A DNA stretch of 64,000 bases from NCBI RefSeq assembly GCF_958979055.1, contig NC_084887.1:34760620-34824619 (forward strand). Reading direction: 5' to 3'. The DNA comes from Alnus glutinosa (lineage: Eukaryota > Streptophyta > Magnoliopsida > Fagales > Betulaceae). This document shows, piece after piece, positions 13,001-25,833 of this stretch. The notes under the pieces are model-generated. The model was not told the origin of the DNA, did no database searches, and saw nothing but the letters and a program-made list of their open reading frames with translations. A program made the position numbers and the translations under genes. Positions within the stretch are counted from its first letter, which is position 1; each line of letters opens with the position of its first letter.

Positions 13001-14420
13001 TGGGAATCTTATTCTGCAATTCACCACTACTCAATAATGATCCTTACATGCACATCATTTACAATGGGCTAATTGCTTTGATATATGAAGGGGTTGTACA
13101 ATATTGTTAAAGTATTAATTAAATAATTAAATTTGTTTATTTTTTTATAAATTCAAGTTTTTGGAATAAGAGATTGTTTAACATAGCATTAGAGTAGAAA
13201 TCGTGAGTTTGAATCCATATGTGAGGGATGTTAAAGTATTAATCAAATGATTAAATAAATATTTTTTATAAATTTAGACTTATGAGATAAATAATAATTT
13301 AATATATATTAATGAGAATGAGCGAGTCTGCCAGTATACTTGTTCATATTTGATATCAGTTAATTCAAAAAAAAAAAAAAAAAAAAAATCAAATTTAGAG
13401 CACAAAAACAAAACTTATGTCTGCATCTATAAATTGAGGACAAGCTGAGAAGCATTCATGAAAACGAGGTTGGACTTTCTTGGCCTTGCCATGCTCAAAT
13501 CCCTAACAGTGAATATTTTTCAGAACCCAAGGTAACACACAGAATATGGAAACTTTGAATAGAAAATACCCAAAATTCTCCAGCCAGTGCCAGACTCGTA
13601 TGATTGATAATGCAAGGTCTACCATAGATTTATTTTTCTAGAATGAGTATGAGAAATCTAAAGCAATTGTTTATTGATTTCTTTCCTTGGATTCTGGATA
13701 TTCATGTTCCCAAGTTTCCTCGTCACACATGGCCTATGAAAAGCATTTGATGGTAATTTACGTTGTTGGAAACACTTTCTTTTTCCTTCTTAATTACTAT
13801 CATTAGTTTCTTCAATTTTTTATTTTTAAAATATTTTACATTTTTACTGGAGGGTTTAAACTGGTATATATATTGAACCTTTTCTCAGTAACTTTATGAT
13901 GGCAACCCTAATGGCATTCATTTCTGCTGGGTGGTGGGCCGGTGGCCAACAAACACTTAATATTTGGCTGCAGGCTCATTGATGATGATGATGTCTTATA
14001 TATATGGAGAAATCCTTATGAGAAAGCAAACATGAGCAGGATCCTAGCTTCCTGTAATAAATAAATAATTAACTTCTCTGTTTATTACTAATCCATGATA
14101 GATAACTTTTGGTTAAATTTAAAAGAAGCTAATTAAGTAAGACACTAGATCAGCATAAATGTCATTCCTTTTTTTGTTTGGTCAAGTGGAAAAGGAGGTA
14201 TATATTTTGTTGTGCATGCAGCAATGCCAAAACTAGACTAGACTACCCACCTTAATTCAAGCTATGAGCCTATACTCAATTCACCTCATAGATCGAACTT
14301 GTGTTTCCAAAATTCCAACCTCTAGCCAAGCTAAAGTTAAGAATAGGTTGATTTGGAAGTAAATATTTGTGAAGTCATTATAACCTAAGCCTGTCCTTCC
14401 TTTCATCCATTAATTTATGT
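10011..14420. other. intergenic DNA upstream of the HD-Zip gene
   Basis: No convincing CDS. About 12480-12800 is less AT-rich with a purine-rich plus strand and contains a GGGGTACCCC palindrome (12658-12667). A dispersed repeat about 13095-13320 shows two adjacent copies of 'gttaaagtattaatNaaat.attaaat...ataaatt' and recurs at 16845-17110. An A-run lies at about 13367-13388. The rest is AT-rich. Confidence 0.4.
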
Positions 14421-14691
14421 GCTAGTCGTATGAGAGAGAGAAAGAGAGAGGGAGATATATACACATCAGAAGATGGGGTCCATGAAAGCTCACTTCTGTG
14501 ATATATTACAAAATTTACACCTCTCGTTCCCCTTCTCTCTCAACCTAAAACTCGCTGTCTTTCAGTCTCCGTACCCATCACCCATTCTTTCTGAGACCTG
14601 TCATCACCATGAGAGTGAGAGCCAGACCATAACCATTACCGCCATAAATTGATGCGCAAAGCAAAGGGTTTGCATGATATTTTCACATGAC
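14421..14691 (+). promoter_or_regulatory. core promoter / 5' leader of the HD-Zip gene
   Basis: A GA-rich tract (14431-14453) runs into GATATATACACA at about 14453, a candidate TATA element. It is followed by a pyrimidine-rich leader with CTCTC words up to the ATG. GA/CT tracts beside the start site are common in plant core promoters. The exact start site is inferred. Confidence 0.35.
14652..14690 (+). promoter_or_regulatory. upstream ORF ending 1 nt before the HD-Zip ATG
   Basis: ATG at 14652 opens a 12-codon peptide ([12 protein letters not shown]) with a TGA at 14688-14690, and the chosen main ATG begins at 14692. It overlaps an alternative in-frame ATG at 14674, so ribosomes translating the uORF would bypass that start. 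Some plant HD-Zip I genes are known to carry regulatory uORFs; whether this one is functional is inference. Confidence 0.4.
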
Positions 14692-16117
14692 ATGGCTTTC
14701 CCACCATCTCATGCTTACATGTTCCAAACTCACGAAGATCAGGACCACCTGATCCCTTCCTCCATCAACCTTAATCCCTCGTGTCCTCCTCAACACTACC
14801 ATGGCCTCGGTGGTGTCCCTTTCACGATGAAGAGATCGATGTCATTTTCGGGCATTGACAACAGGTGTGAAGAGCAGGGAGATGATGAGTTGTCTGATGA
14901 TGGAACACAGATTGGGGAGAAGAAGCTGAGGAGGCTGAATTTAGAACAGGTGAAGGCGCTTGAGAAGAGCTTTGAGCTGGGAAACAAGCTTGAGCCAGAG
15001 AGGAAAATACAGCTGGCCAAGGCTTTGGGGCTGCAACCAAGACAAATAGCCATATGGTTCCAGAATAGGAGGGCTAGGTGGAAGACCAAGCAACTGGAGA
15101 AAGACTACGAAGTCCTGAAGAAACAGTTTGAAGCAATCAAGGCTGACAATGATGCCCTCCACTCCCAGAACAAGAAACTTAATGCCGAGGTAATTGTCTT
15201 GTTTTGCCTTCTTATTCAATATATATTTTGTTTTGGATATATATATATATATAGGAAAGAGAAAGTAAAGTGAAGTTTATGATCTGGGTGTGTTTAATTA
15301 ATTCTTGCTTGTAGTTTATTGGTTTTATTTCTAGCTCTTGATATTTACTTGCTAAGCATTTTACAGTTTGAGAGCATATATAGAACATAAAAATGAAAAC
15401 TTTTCTTCCTTTTTCTGTCCAAAATGAAGTAAGAAATTTTCAAGCTTGAAATTTTGGTGCATACACCTTAATTTTATATGGGTTCTGAAAGTCATGATCG
15501 ATTCCCTCATTAACTTTTTCGCTTGATTGGTTTGATCACTCTTCTGAAGTGCTGTTAGTATCAGAAGCTAGCGCATCTCAGGAACAAATATTAATTAATA
15601 TCACAGTACCTCTCAACTAGACCCAGTCGCAATTAAGTATTTCATAAATTTGATTCCGATTTATCTTGTACATTGGAAGAAGAAGAAGGTTGGTATTCTC
15701 GATCATTCTCAATTTTCTCCATTGAATATTCATCTTGATTGCTTGTTTTATATTGAAATGATGCAGTTAATGGCTCTAAAAAGTATAGATCATACAAGTG
15801 AAGCCGGGGTTAAATGCATGAAGAAGGAAACCGAGCTTTCTTGGAGCAATGGGAGTACTGAGAATAGCTGTGACATCAACTTGGATATTTCAAGAACACC
15901 TGTAATGAACAGCGCAGTATCATCACAATTAAACAGTACTACTAAGCACCTCTTCCCCTCATCCCTTAGGCCTACAAGCATGTCCCAACTCCTCCAAGGC
16001 TCGTCAAGATCGGACCTCCAATGCTTGAAAATTGACCAGGCGGTTCAAGATGAAAGCTTCTGCAACATGTTCAATGGCAATATTGAAGACCAACATAATT
16101 TTTGGCCGTGGCCCTAG
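14692..16117 (+). CDS. HB20: HD-Zip class I transcription factor, ATHB-20/ATHB-3 type
   Basis: Two exons: 14692-15189 and 15767-16117, phase 0. The donor is GAG|gtaatt and the acceptor gatgcag|TTAATG. The product is 282 aa. An acidic region at about 63-70 precedes the homeodomain (about 77-132), which has the helix-3 signature [18 protein letters not shown] leucine zipper (about 133-175) follows directly. This order defines HD-Zip; such factors dimerise and class I members bind CAATNATTG-type sites. Family landmarks include MKRSMSFSG before the homeodomain and [23 protein letters not shown] and a terminal FWPWP after it, which point to the ATHB-20/ATHB-3 branch rather than ATHB-13. Start choice: the ATG at 14692 has G at -3 and G at +4, whereas the in-frame ATG at 14674 (six residues longer) has a weak context and overlaps a uORF. 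No disruptive changes are seen. Confidence 0.92.
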
Positions 16118-18453
16118 TTGTATAGATTAATTTAAACATATCTAGCTGCTCCAATTTCACTATGGGAAATTGAATAAACACTGAAAACACACTTCATTCG
16201 GTTCATTTTGTGGGTTGTGATGAATATGCTAGGTTGAATCATACTCTCTTTTGTTTTTTGTTTTTAAATTATAATTAATTAATTGGTAGTTTATAAGATA
16301 CATGTGCCACCGAGTGGGTATCCAGCTCTGGCATGTAGCAGGCCATGAAATAAAAAGGGATTCTCTGCTTGCAATCGTCAGTTTTTTAATGGGTTGGTGC
16401 TTTGGAATCAGAAGTTTGCAGATTGTATGTATAAAGAAAGAATAAATTGTAGAGAGAAAGCTCCAAAGATGCGGAAGCGGGGTGACTTCATGCATGCATC
16501 ACTGATTAGGATCAAAGGATGGGGAGCAAAATCGATCTAGGCGGGAGTTAGCCTGAAAAAAGGAAGTTGGGATTCTGAGCACGCATTCCAAGAGGAAAGA
16601 AGACAATGAGATAGGAGATCGAAACAACCAAAATGGAGAGGCGGGCTAGGAAAATGAAATGGTCTTTGTTTGGTTTGATTAGTTTTGAAGGGGACGTTTG
16701 CAATTTTCGTCTGACAAAAGAAAGTACCTATGCACTCCTTCCGTAGAGGATCCATGTGAGTCTGTGACCTACTGCCACCCTTTCCTATCATTCAAAAAAG
16801 AGACGGACCTCTCTCTCCGGTTCTCTACGAGAAAAAAGAAATGTTTATTAAATGATTAAATCATTTTTTTATTTTTTATTTTTTATAAGTTTAAGTTTTT
16901 GAAATTACTGATAATTTATTTAACATAATATCAACGTTAAAAGTCATGAGTTTAAACATTATCTTCGTCATTAACTCTCATTTCAATTAAATATTATATT
17001 TGTTAGGCTTCCCTTATTAAGGAAGAATTTGAAATAATGATTAAATAATTAAATTTACTTATTTCTATCTCTTTAAACTTTTAGAATAAGTTGAGTTCTG
17101 TATTAAAAACATGTCATAGATGTGAGTGGTTAGTATAGTATATTTGAGCCAAAACCCATAAATTTAAGCTTTTAAGGTGAATGGTATCCTAACATGCTAT
17201 ATAATGGTTTCATTAAAAAAAAACTATCAAAGGTACTATAAAAATCTCTAACAAGTGCTATCAGAGTTGTTAATGGTGTACGGTATAATGAAATGGCACA
17301 AGCACAATCAAAATCGAGTTTCACATTGGAAAGATTATGTGTGTGATTAGTTAATATAGTATAGTTAGGTCTAAACCTATAGAGTTAAACTTTTAGCCAA
17401 GTAGAGTGGTATTTTAACATACTATATTATGATCTCACTGGAAGACTCCTCAAAGTGTCAATCTCATTTGTTAACACAAATTAATAAGTCAAGTGTGTGA
17501 ACATGAACATTTTTAATTAGGCATATCCAATTTGGATATATGTGTAGGGCTTTGCCTCGCCAATTTTAGATAGAAGAGTCTGATCCCAATGCATAGGAAT
17601 AGGTGATGAATTTAAAGCTTCATCAAAAAAAAGATTAAAATATTTGAATAGGGACATTAATGGTTACATGAGAAACTCAGTTGGCAGCATGCTTATGCTA
17701 TGCACATGCTCTACACAAATTATTGCATAGCTAATGCAGGAGATCAGTATGCTCTGGCAGCATTAGAAGCTTAGATGTGTCAGAGCAGGGAAAAAAAAAA
17801 AAACAAAGAAGCTTTAGTTGCTTGACAAGGCATTCAATTTGTGCTTGACAGCATAAATTCCCCATGAGAAGCATGATAAACGATTCCTCAGATTTCACAT
17901 CAGATCGAAGAGAAGCATGCTACAAGTAATTACAGAGGGAAAGGCAGATGAGATGACATGCTTTCTCCACCAAGTAAAAGATCAATTAATACTAGCTACC
18001 ATCAACTCTGTAAAGCGGCCAAACTGAAATATTTTAGTGGATTAAGGAGTTTCTTAGAAAATCTTAATCCCAGAGATATCTAAAGTAGCAGAAATTCCTG
18101 CCGTGATGCCATATTTGTGATTGGTATTATGACAATGTCATAGGCATATATGCAGGGGTATCATAAATAGAGTGTTTGAGATTTGTTTTTTTTGTTTTTT
18201 GTTTTTTAATGCAAAGCACATGCTTATGAGATTGGTCAACTTTTAAAATAATAAAAAAATTACTTTGATTAATCAATTGGCATTGTGATGGGGGGTCCCT
18301 TAATTGTTCTCCGCATTCAGAACCAAGAATATATATACACATTTCCCTAGCTAAGGTATGTTTGGATTAACACCAATAAAGAACATTTAAGTGGCAGAAG
18401 AAAGAAAATTACTTTGATTTTTACTGAATCTTATTTGCTCAGGACCAAAAAAG

Positions 18454-18485
<32 letters not shown>

Positions 18486-19280
18486 AGAAGGGATAGATGA
18501 ATATGAAGAAAGAGAAGTAGTCTCTCAGTCGTAGTCTATGCAGATAAAAGAAACCCATTGCTGTTCAAGCTTTACATGACCATCCACGCCACCACAATCA
18601 GCAGCCCTTGAACCTCTATGGTATGGTTGAGATTTAAGAATGGTCGCATTTCACCTAACAACCAGGGCTACAAAAAGGGATATTGATAAAATTCGTTTGT
18701 ATCGGATATGATAGACCATGAAATTTTAGGCACTGTCTCGTTCCAAAAAATTACTTCTCTCTACCACTGAAGCTTCAAGAACAATGAACCCTAAGTAATT
18801 TGACAAGATGAGGAGAGGATAAAATTCTGACACACCAGCCTGAAATATATAGTCCGGTTTGTTAATCCTCAAGTCTCATAAGCAAAAAGTGATTAATTTC
18901 ATGACTTTTAAAAAGTGATTAAACACTATATGAGGGAAAAAAAGAAAAAAAACAAAAACAAAAAAAAAAAGTCCATACTATTATAAAATTTGACAGAATC
19001 TGTTAATATGTCATAGTAGCATCGATCATAGTGTGCTATGTGTCTATACAATAAAAATGAAAATAAAAATTTAAAAACATTAAAAACTACATTATGGCCA
19101 GTTGGGCCATCTCTTTTAGCCTAATGAAAAGTGGCCGAACGACTCCGAAGCCACTGCCTATTAGCATTGCACTGGACGGTATTTTGGTTTAATTTTTTGT
19201 TTTTTTTGTTTTTTTTGAGGAAACCAAAGTCTTCATTTAATAATGAGGAAACAAGTACTAAAAACCCTTAAACAAGTATG
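16118..19280. other. intergenic DNA
   Basis: No gene recognised. 16845-17110 repeats the 'tgattaaat.atttaNtttttataagtttaagtttttgaaat' sequence seen at 13.1 kb. 17110-17460 holds two related segments ('ggttagtatagtata...', then 'ttaacatactata') separated by about 230 bp. Long A-runs lie at 17790-17803 and 18447-18480. These look like decayed retroelement ends. Confidence 0.4.
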
Positions 19281-19399
19281 AATTGGTTCGTGTGATTGGG
19301 GTTTTGGGCCTTGGATTTCATGTCGTAGTAGTCGCTCGGTCCCTTGGGACTTGGGCCTGTCTTAGCAGCCGACCAGACATCAAATTCCAACATCTCTCT

Positions 19400-20152
19400 C
19401 ACAGTCCCAGGCTCATTTCCTGTTGTTTTACACTTTCCCTTTCTGTCTCACTCTCAAACATACCACACTCTCCTCCCTCACTCCTTTTCACGCAAAATGC
19501 ACGTTTCTCTTTCTCTGTTCTTCCATCACTTTTAATCTCTCTGTCTCTCTCTCTCTCAGTGTGTGTAGAAAGTAGAAACAACCACAATCACAATGCCTGT
19601 TTTGGTTTCTCGTAGCTTAGCCTTGACGCTATCGTAGTATGTCTATATGGGATTTAATGAATGTGTGTGTTGGGTGAGCTAAAACAGAACCTGAAATTTC
19701 AGAGGCATAATACATTTTTTAGTCTAAGCTGTTCAGCTTCTAATATTTGATTTCTAGGTCTTCATAGCTCTCAATTGAGGTATTCCAATCTGTTACAGCT
19801 ACTGATTACTCGAGGTGGTGTTTTTATTTGGTCTTGCATGTACATTTTGTGGTCTGGGTCTCGCCCATTTGGAGCATTCTAGCATTCTAAACCTGTTTTC
19901 TTTTCACATGGGTTTGAGTCATTTTGGGTTCTCCTAATTAAGGGTAGGTCTGCTCTAATGGGTGTTGTTGAATTTTGATTGTTTGAACGGTTTTTCTTTC
20001 CGGGTGGGATTTGTTTTTGGTGGGTTTTGATTGTTAGTGTTATTTGGTGCATTTTGATGTTCTTGGGTTTGGAGGAATGTGCTAAACCAGCTTTGAGTGG
20101 TGGAATGTGATACTTCTGAGAGATGGGAGTTAGCTTAGGGATTTTTTGAGAG
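19400..20152 (+). promoter_or_regulatory. leader region of the PBL34-type kinase gene, with a uORF at 20123-20149
   Basis: Pyrimidine-rich DNA with a CT repeat (19539-19557) is typical of a plant promoter/5' UTR. A short upstream ORF, ATG at 20123 (MGVSLGIF), stops at 20147-20149, 3 nt before the main ATG at 20153. Both ATGs have the same AGATGGGA context, which suggests a small local duplication of the start region. The transcription start is not determined. Confidence 0.4.
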
Positions 20153-20778
20153 ATGGGATTAGGTCCTGATGCTATTGGGGCTGGGGCTTGGGACGTTGAA
20201 AAATCAAAGGGAAGGAAGAAGAAAGATGGAGAAGCTGAGGGGACAGGATGTTGGATTAAGTTTAGGTTCATTGGGAGCTGCATGTCTTCAAGGTCCAATG
20301 TGGATAGCTCTATAAGTGGTTCTAGCACGCAATACGGTATAACTTTATTTGTTTCTAAACAATTGTTTTATGTCTACTTTGTTTCCTTTCTATGTCAGTC
20401 TTGTTATCTGGTTTTACGTAGTTAGAGAAATGGGTTGATCTTTGACTAACGCTGTTATGATCATATTAAATGCCTTTTTTGGTGCCTGTAGATTCTGAAG
20501 TTATTTGCTTTGACGTGCATATTATGTTATGCACATTTAGGATATTGATACCCATTTGTAGTGTACTTAATTCTTTGCCTACGTGAACCTATCATGTCAT
20601 GATCATTTTCCATTTGCTGGTCGATGGATACTGAATTTATTAAGTACACAATTACCTTTTTCCGTTAATACTGTTAGTTGATACGATTAATATAGCTAGT
20701 AGATAATTGTTAGTATGGTCATATCTTACTAAATTAAGACGGCTTAGGAACTTACAAAAACATGAACTCATGGTGGTT

Positions 20779-20809
<31 letters not shown>

Positions 20810-23800
20810 TTTTGTCATCTCTGAGAAATGATTAGTTGATGGTTGTTTGTTTGTTGTTTCCTACTTAATCAAGAAGGGCTACGAACTTACAAAGACTCAA
20901 CCACATGGAGTTGTTCCTATTTATGATCTTTTTCGCCATCTCTTTTTTAAAGGGAATATAATTGGATAGAATCTAATGGCCCACCTTTTCGCCCATTATA
21001 CTTGGTCTTAAATATTGGTACCGGAAATGTACATTGATTTGGATCAATTAATGAAAAGTATGGCTTCTATAGGTCATTGGCTAAAAGTCCGTTTTGTAGG
21101 CCAAAAGTGTGTTTTTAAACAAAATCGTGGAAAGTGTTCCAAAGTGCATTTGAAAAAAATGGCAGTTTGAAAATGTGGAAAAATTCACGTTTTCAAATCG
21201 CAGGTAACGGGGTGCATTTTCAAAAACGTGCGCTTTTAAAGGTTGAGCCGCGATTTTACTAAATGCTTAACTGCGTTTTTAAAAACCAAATTTTCTTTAA
21301 CTATATTTTGAAATTGCTATGTTTTCAAACCACACGTTTTGAAACCACTAAACCAAACGGACCCTAACACTACTATTAAACATATTACAAGATACCCAAA
21401 TTTTCAAAAGTATACTAGCGTGTTTGACCATAATCCCAAACTTTGATCTGTTTTAGCTTCAAGTACCACACTGGGTTGATGGCTGCTCCCAAGAATCCTA
21501 GATATAGAGCTGGAAAATGCTTGTTTTTGAGTGTACTTTATGTGTAATCTATCTCTATCAGTTTTTGTAGAATGAATTATCAGGAGTTGTTGTCAATAGT
21601 CAAGTAAAAGAGTGGTGCGTTTAATCAATTGTAAATAATGTTGCTTGAGCATTACTCCATCTCACATAATTAAATATTTAAGAAAGTAATAACCTTTTAA
21701 CTTACTGTGTCAAACATTGTTACGTATTGGCTGACCCATGTGGACAGTTCTGTAGTGTTGGCAAGTGTTTAACATGCTTGTGTTAGGTGGGAAGTGTTCT
21801 ATCATTGGTTTCTAATTATGTTTTACTTACCAGAAAAAGAAAAAACTGGTCATAGATATGTAAGCAGCCCAATGTATAATCATCTTTGGTGGTAGTTCAA
21901 TTTTACAATGATATGATCATAAATGCAGATGCACATGGTGAAAAAAACCAAAACGTGAGCAGAGTACAAGATTTAACAAAGCCTTACCCTGCTTTATGGG
22001 ATTTGATGGATTAATTAACTTCTTAATTATTGTGAAGTAAATTTTGGCTTCACTTTGATCCTTTGATATGTTTAATTAATCTGGTTTTTAATATAGTTGA
22101 ACCTAAATCCTGTTTTTTAGCTTTTGATAGATTTAGTTGGACTTAATATTCATGATCAGGCTGCTAGTCATGTTGTGTGTTGTTTATTACTGCACAATGT
22201 TGGTCAATACAGGTTCCATTTACAGTACATAACTACCTATACGTATATGTGTGTGCATATAGAGGCATGTCTCCTTGTGCATTCTTTGAGCCTATGCGAC
22301 CTCAGGAACTGCAGACGCTTTTATATATGGATTTGCTGGTTATAGTTGAATTAGGTTCGATGATTGTGTGATTTTTGTGTGGATCAGGTGAAAGTAAATC
22401 TACAAATGATTCCAGCCGAGACCAGCCAGTTGCTCCAGTTGTGTCATCTTCAACAACTAGCAATGCAGAAAGTATTCCATCCACTCCCAACATAAGTGAA
22501 GAATTGAAAGTTGCTTCTCAACTTCGAAAGTTCACTTTTAATGAGCTTAAGTCAGCAACGAGGAGTTTTAGACCTGAGAGTCTTCTTGGAGAGGGTGGGT
22601 TTGGTTGTGTATTCAAGGGTTGGATCAATGAAAATGGGACTGCCCCAATGAAACCTGGAACAGGGCTTACAGTTGCAGTAAAGACCCTCAACCACGATGG
22701 ACTTCAAGGTCATAAAGAATGGCTGGTAAGAGAATTAATTATCAAATTTAGTTTCTTTTGTTTGCTATAATTATTAAGTCGAGATTGGGGCTGGTTGTTA
22801 CCTTCACTTCTATGACTCATGGTTACTTTTGTTTTTTTTCCACGTGGCAGGCTGAAGTTAATTATCTTGGTGACCTCCTCAACCCTAATTTGGTTAAATT
22901 AATTGGTTATTGCATTGAGGATGATCAGAGGTTACTTGTCTATGAGTTTATGCCTCGAGGAAGCCTGGAGAATCACCTCTTTAGAAGTAAGAATTTTGGT
23001 TCACATTCTGGAATTTCCTATCCTTCTTGTATGTGTTTAACTTTATGGTCTTTCTATTGTTAGAGATAATTATAGAATTTCTGGATTTTCTGTATGGAAT
23101 TTCGAAAGAGAATTCCATGGATTTTATTCTATTTATTTATTATTATTATCTTCAAAATTGGCTAATGATGTAATGCTGTTTCTTTTTTACCTTAAAAGAT
23201 GATATTTACTTATTCATATCCTTTCTGATCCTGTTAATAACCCGATTTTATTTTTCTTTTTATTTTATTTCATTGCTACCTGATAAGTGGCCCTGGAGAG
23301 TTAATGTTGTTTGAAGCTGTTCTTGACCTTTTTTTCCCATGCCAGGATTGTCTTATGAGTTAAGCCATTATATTCACAAATATTATGAGTTGAAGAAATG
23401 AAAATGTTAGTTGAAGCTTCAAGTTTTAGTGCATTTCTGTGGGAGATCTGGATTTTCATTTATAAAATGTGTATGGAAAAGCAATGAATTGATGTATACA
23501 ATTTTAAGGCATGAGTGTGTGTGTGTGTATAATGCAATTTAAATTCATGTATTTGGTCTGTTTGCGTGTGTTCTTTCTCCAAGAGAGCCCTGGGATAGAA
23601 TGTTATTCCCAATTATTTGTCTTCAACGGTTCAATGAATGAAGATTTAGGGAAATAATTCTTCATACATTATCTGTGTGTTGTATTAGATCATATTCGTT
23701 ATGATAATTTGTGTGAAAAATTCTGTCCATACACCACCTAGTTATATCTATTGGGTGGGTACTGCAATTTAGTAACCACTTGAAAATGTTCCAGTAGGCA

Positions 23801-25800
23801 ATTGCATTTCTTTTCTCTGGTAATATTATGTTGTATGCTGCAGGGCCTCTGCCTCTTCCTTGGTCCACCAGAATGAAAATTGCACTTGGTGCTGCAAAGG
23901 GTCTTGCCTTTCTTCACGAGGAAGCTGAAAAGCCAGTTATATATCGAGATTTTAAAACATCTAATATCCTGTTAGATGCGGTGTGTAACTATTTTTTTTT
24001 TTTTTACTTATTTTAAATGGTGCCATTTGTGATTCAAATTATGTGAACAATATCTATGTTTGTCCATACACATTACCTAGATCTTGTTATTCCAGGATTA
24101 CAATGCAAAGCTTTCTGATTTTGGACTTGCCAAAGATGGTCCAGAGGGAGATAAAACTCATGTATCTACCCGAGTGATGGGAACTTATGGTTATGCAGCC
24201 CCAGAGTATGTGATGACAGGTTAGTATGGTTAAATTGTTTTTATGATCTTTTTCTGCATTATGTCATAACTTGTTTCCCTGTATTTTGTTTTTGATATGA
24301 CTCTGTGCTACTACTAGATTGGCATTCTTTGTCCTAGATCAAATTCTTGCCGGGTGATCCAGGAATTGGCCTATGATTTTTTCAACCAATGTTACGATAA
24401 AGAAAGATCTCCTTATTTTCCTTTTAACACTATCTTGCACTTGGTAACATTGTTACATTTTCCTTACGCACTTGGTGGCAGAGTTAGATGTTTTCCTTTT
24501 GGGGGCCCATTTGGTGTTACCCTGTGGAATAATACTAACATAAGTTTGTGCAATTTATATGTTAATTCAATTAAAAAAAAAAGAAGTAAAAATCAATTTT
24601 CTTTCAATATATATATATATATATATATATAGGCAGGCGCTCGCATGCACACACAGATTTTTAATGAAGAAAAAGAGTATTAAAGTTTTAATGTCAATTT
24701 AGCACCTTCAGAAAAAATTTGGAACCAAGTTTCAAGAATGTTGTTCTTTCATACTGAAAGATGGTTATTTTATTTCTTTAGTAGACTTATTCAGGATTTA
24801 GTTAGTTGAAAATTCATATCTGTTCAAAATTAGTATGTAGAAAGATTTATTAAAATATTTTGATAAATTATACTTAATCATTTTTTATTTTTATCTAATT
24901 AATTCAATTAAAATCAATCGATATATTTTACAAGCATATGAAGGAATGTAAGCAACATTTTAAAACTCATTCAACAAACTCTAATTTCAATAAACTCTCT
25001 ATAGTATTATGTCCATCCAATTAAGGATGTTACTCCTTTTTTTAATAGATAAATGTTGATAATTGAGTAATAAATGGAAGTAACAGTTTTTATTAGAATT
25101 GAAAAGGAATTTTAATGCAAGTGCTTAATTTATAAGCTAATCTGGCTTCCTTTCTGTGATAGGGTAGGATATATTATTTAAGAACTTTAATTTGGACGGG
25201 GAAAATCATTTCACATTTTGCCAAAATAATGAGGGGGCCATACAAGGACAAGGATCCTCTCCATTTCAAGTGGAATGGATAGTATCCATTTAGTTTGAAA
25301 TGGAGAGCATTCTATTCCGGCATATAATATCCTTATTTGAGGAACTCATTAATATCCTTGGCACCATTACTGATGCTACTACCATCCTCACCACAGTGAC
25401 ACTGCTAGTTGTAACACTTCACTACCACACTTCTGCTGTGATGAGTCCTCACCCCCCTTCTTTATTTACAACAAACCTTGCACCTATCACTTTTGCTGCC
25501 TGCCACTTGTATAACTACCTCACCTTCAAAAAGATTTTGGAAATTAATGCTCTTAATTTTGAAAGAGAGAACCGACGAATTTGATTTGAAGGTTCAAACA
25601 AAGGAACTTAACCTGGAAAAAGATTAGAATTAAAAATAATAATAATTGTGGCCTTCATAAGTGATGTTGTGAAATAGTAGGGTTCAAGTTGAGGTGACTT
25701 TCAAATAAGTAAATTTAGTAAAGAATACCCAGGGGGTTTAGTATGGGCATGCAAACAGAATACATGAGATACCACCTATGTTAAGAAACAAAAAAACACA

Positions 25801-25833
<33 letters not shown>

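Noticed and set aside
25300..25584. ORF inside kinase intron 5
   Set aside because: Lies in repeat-derived intron sequence next to an inverted repeat; hydrophobic low-complexity translation without a known family.
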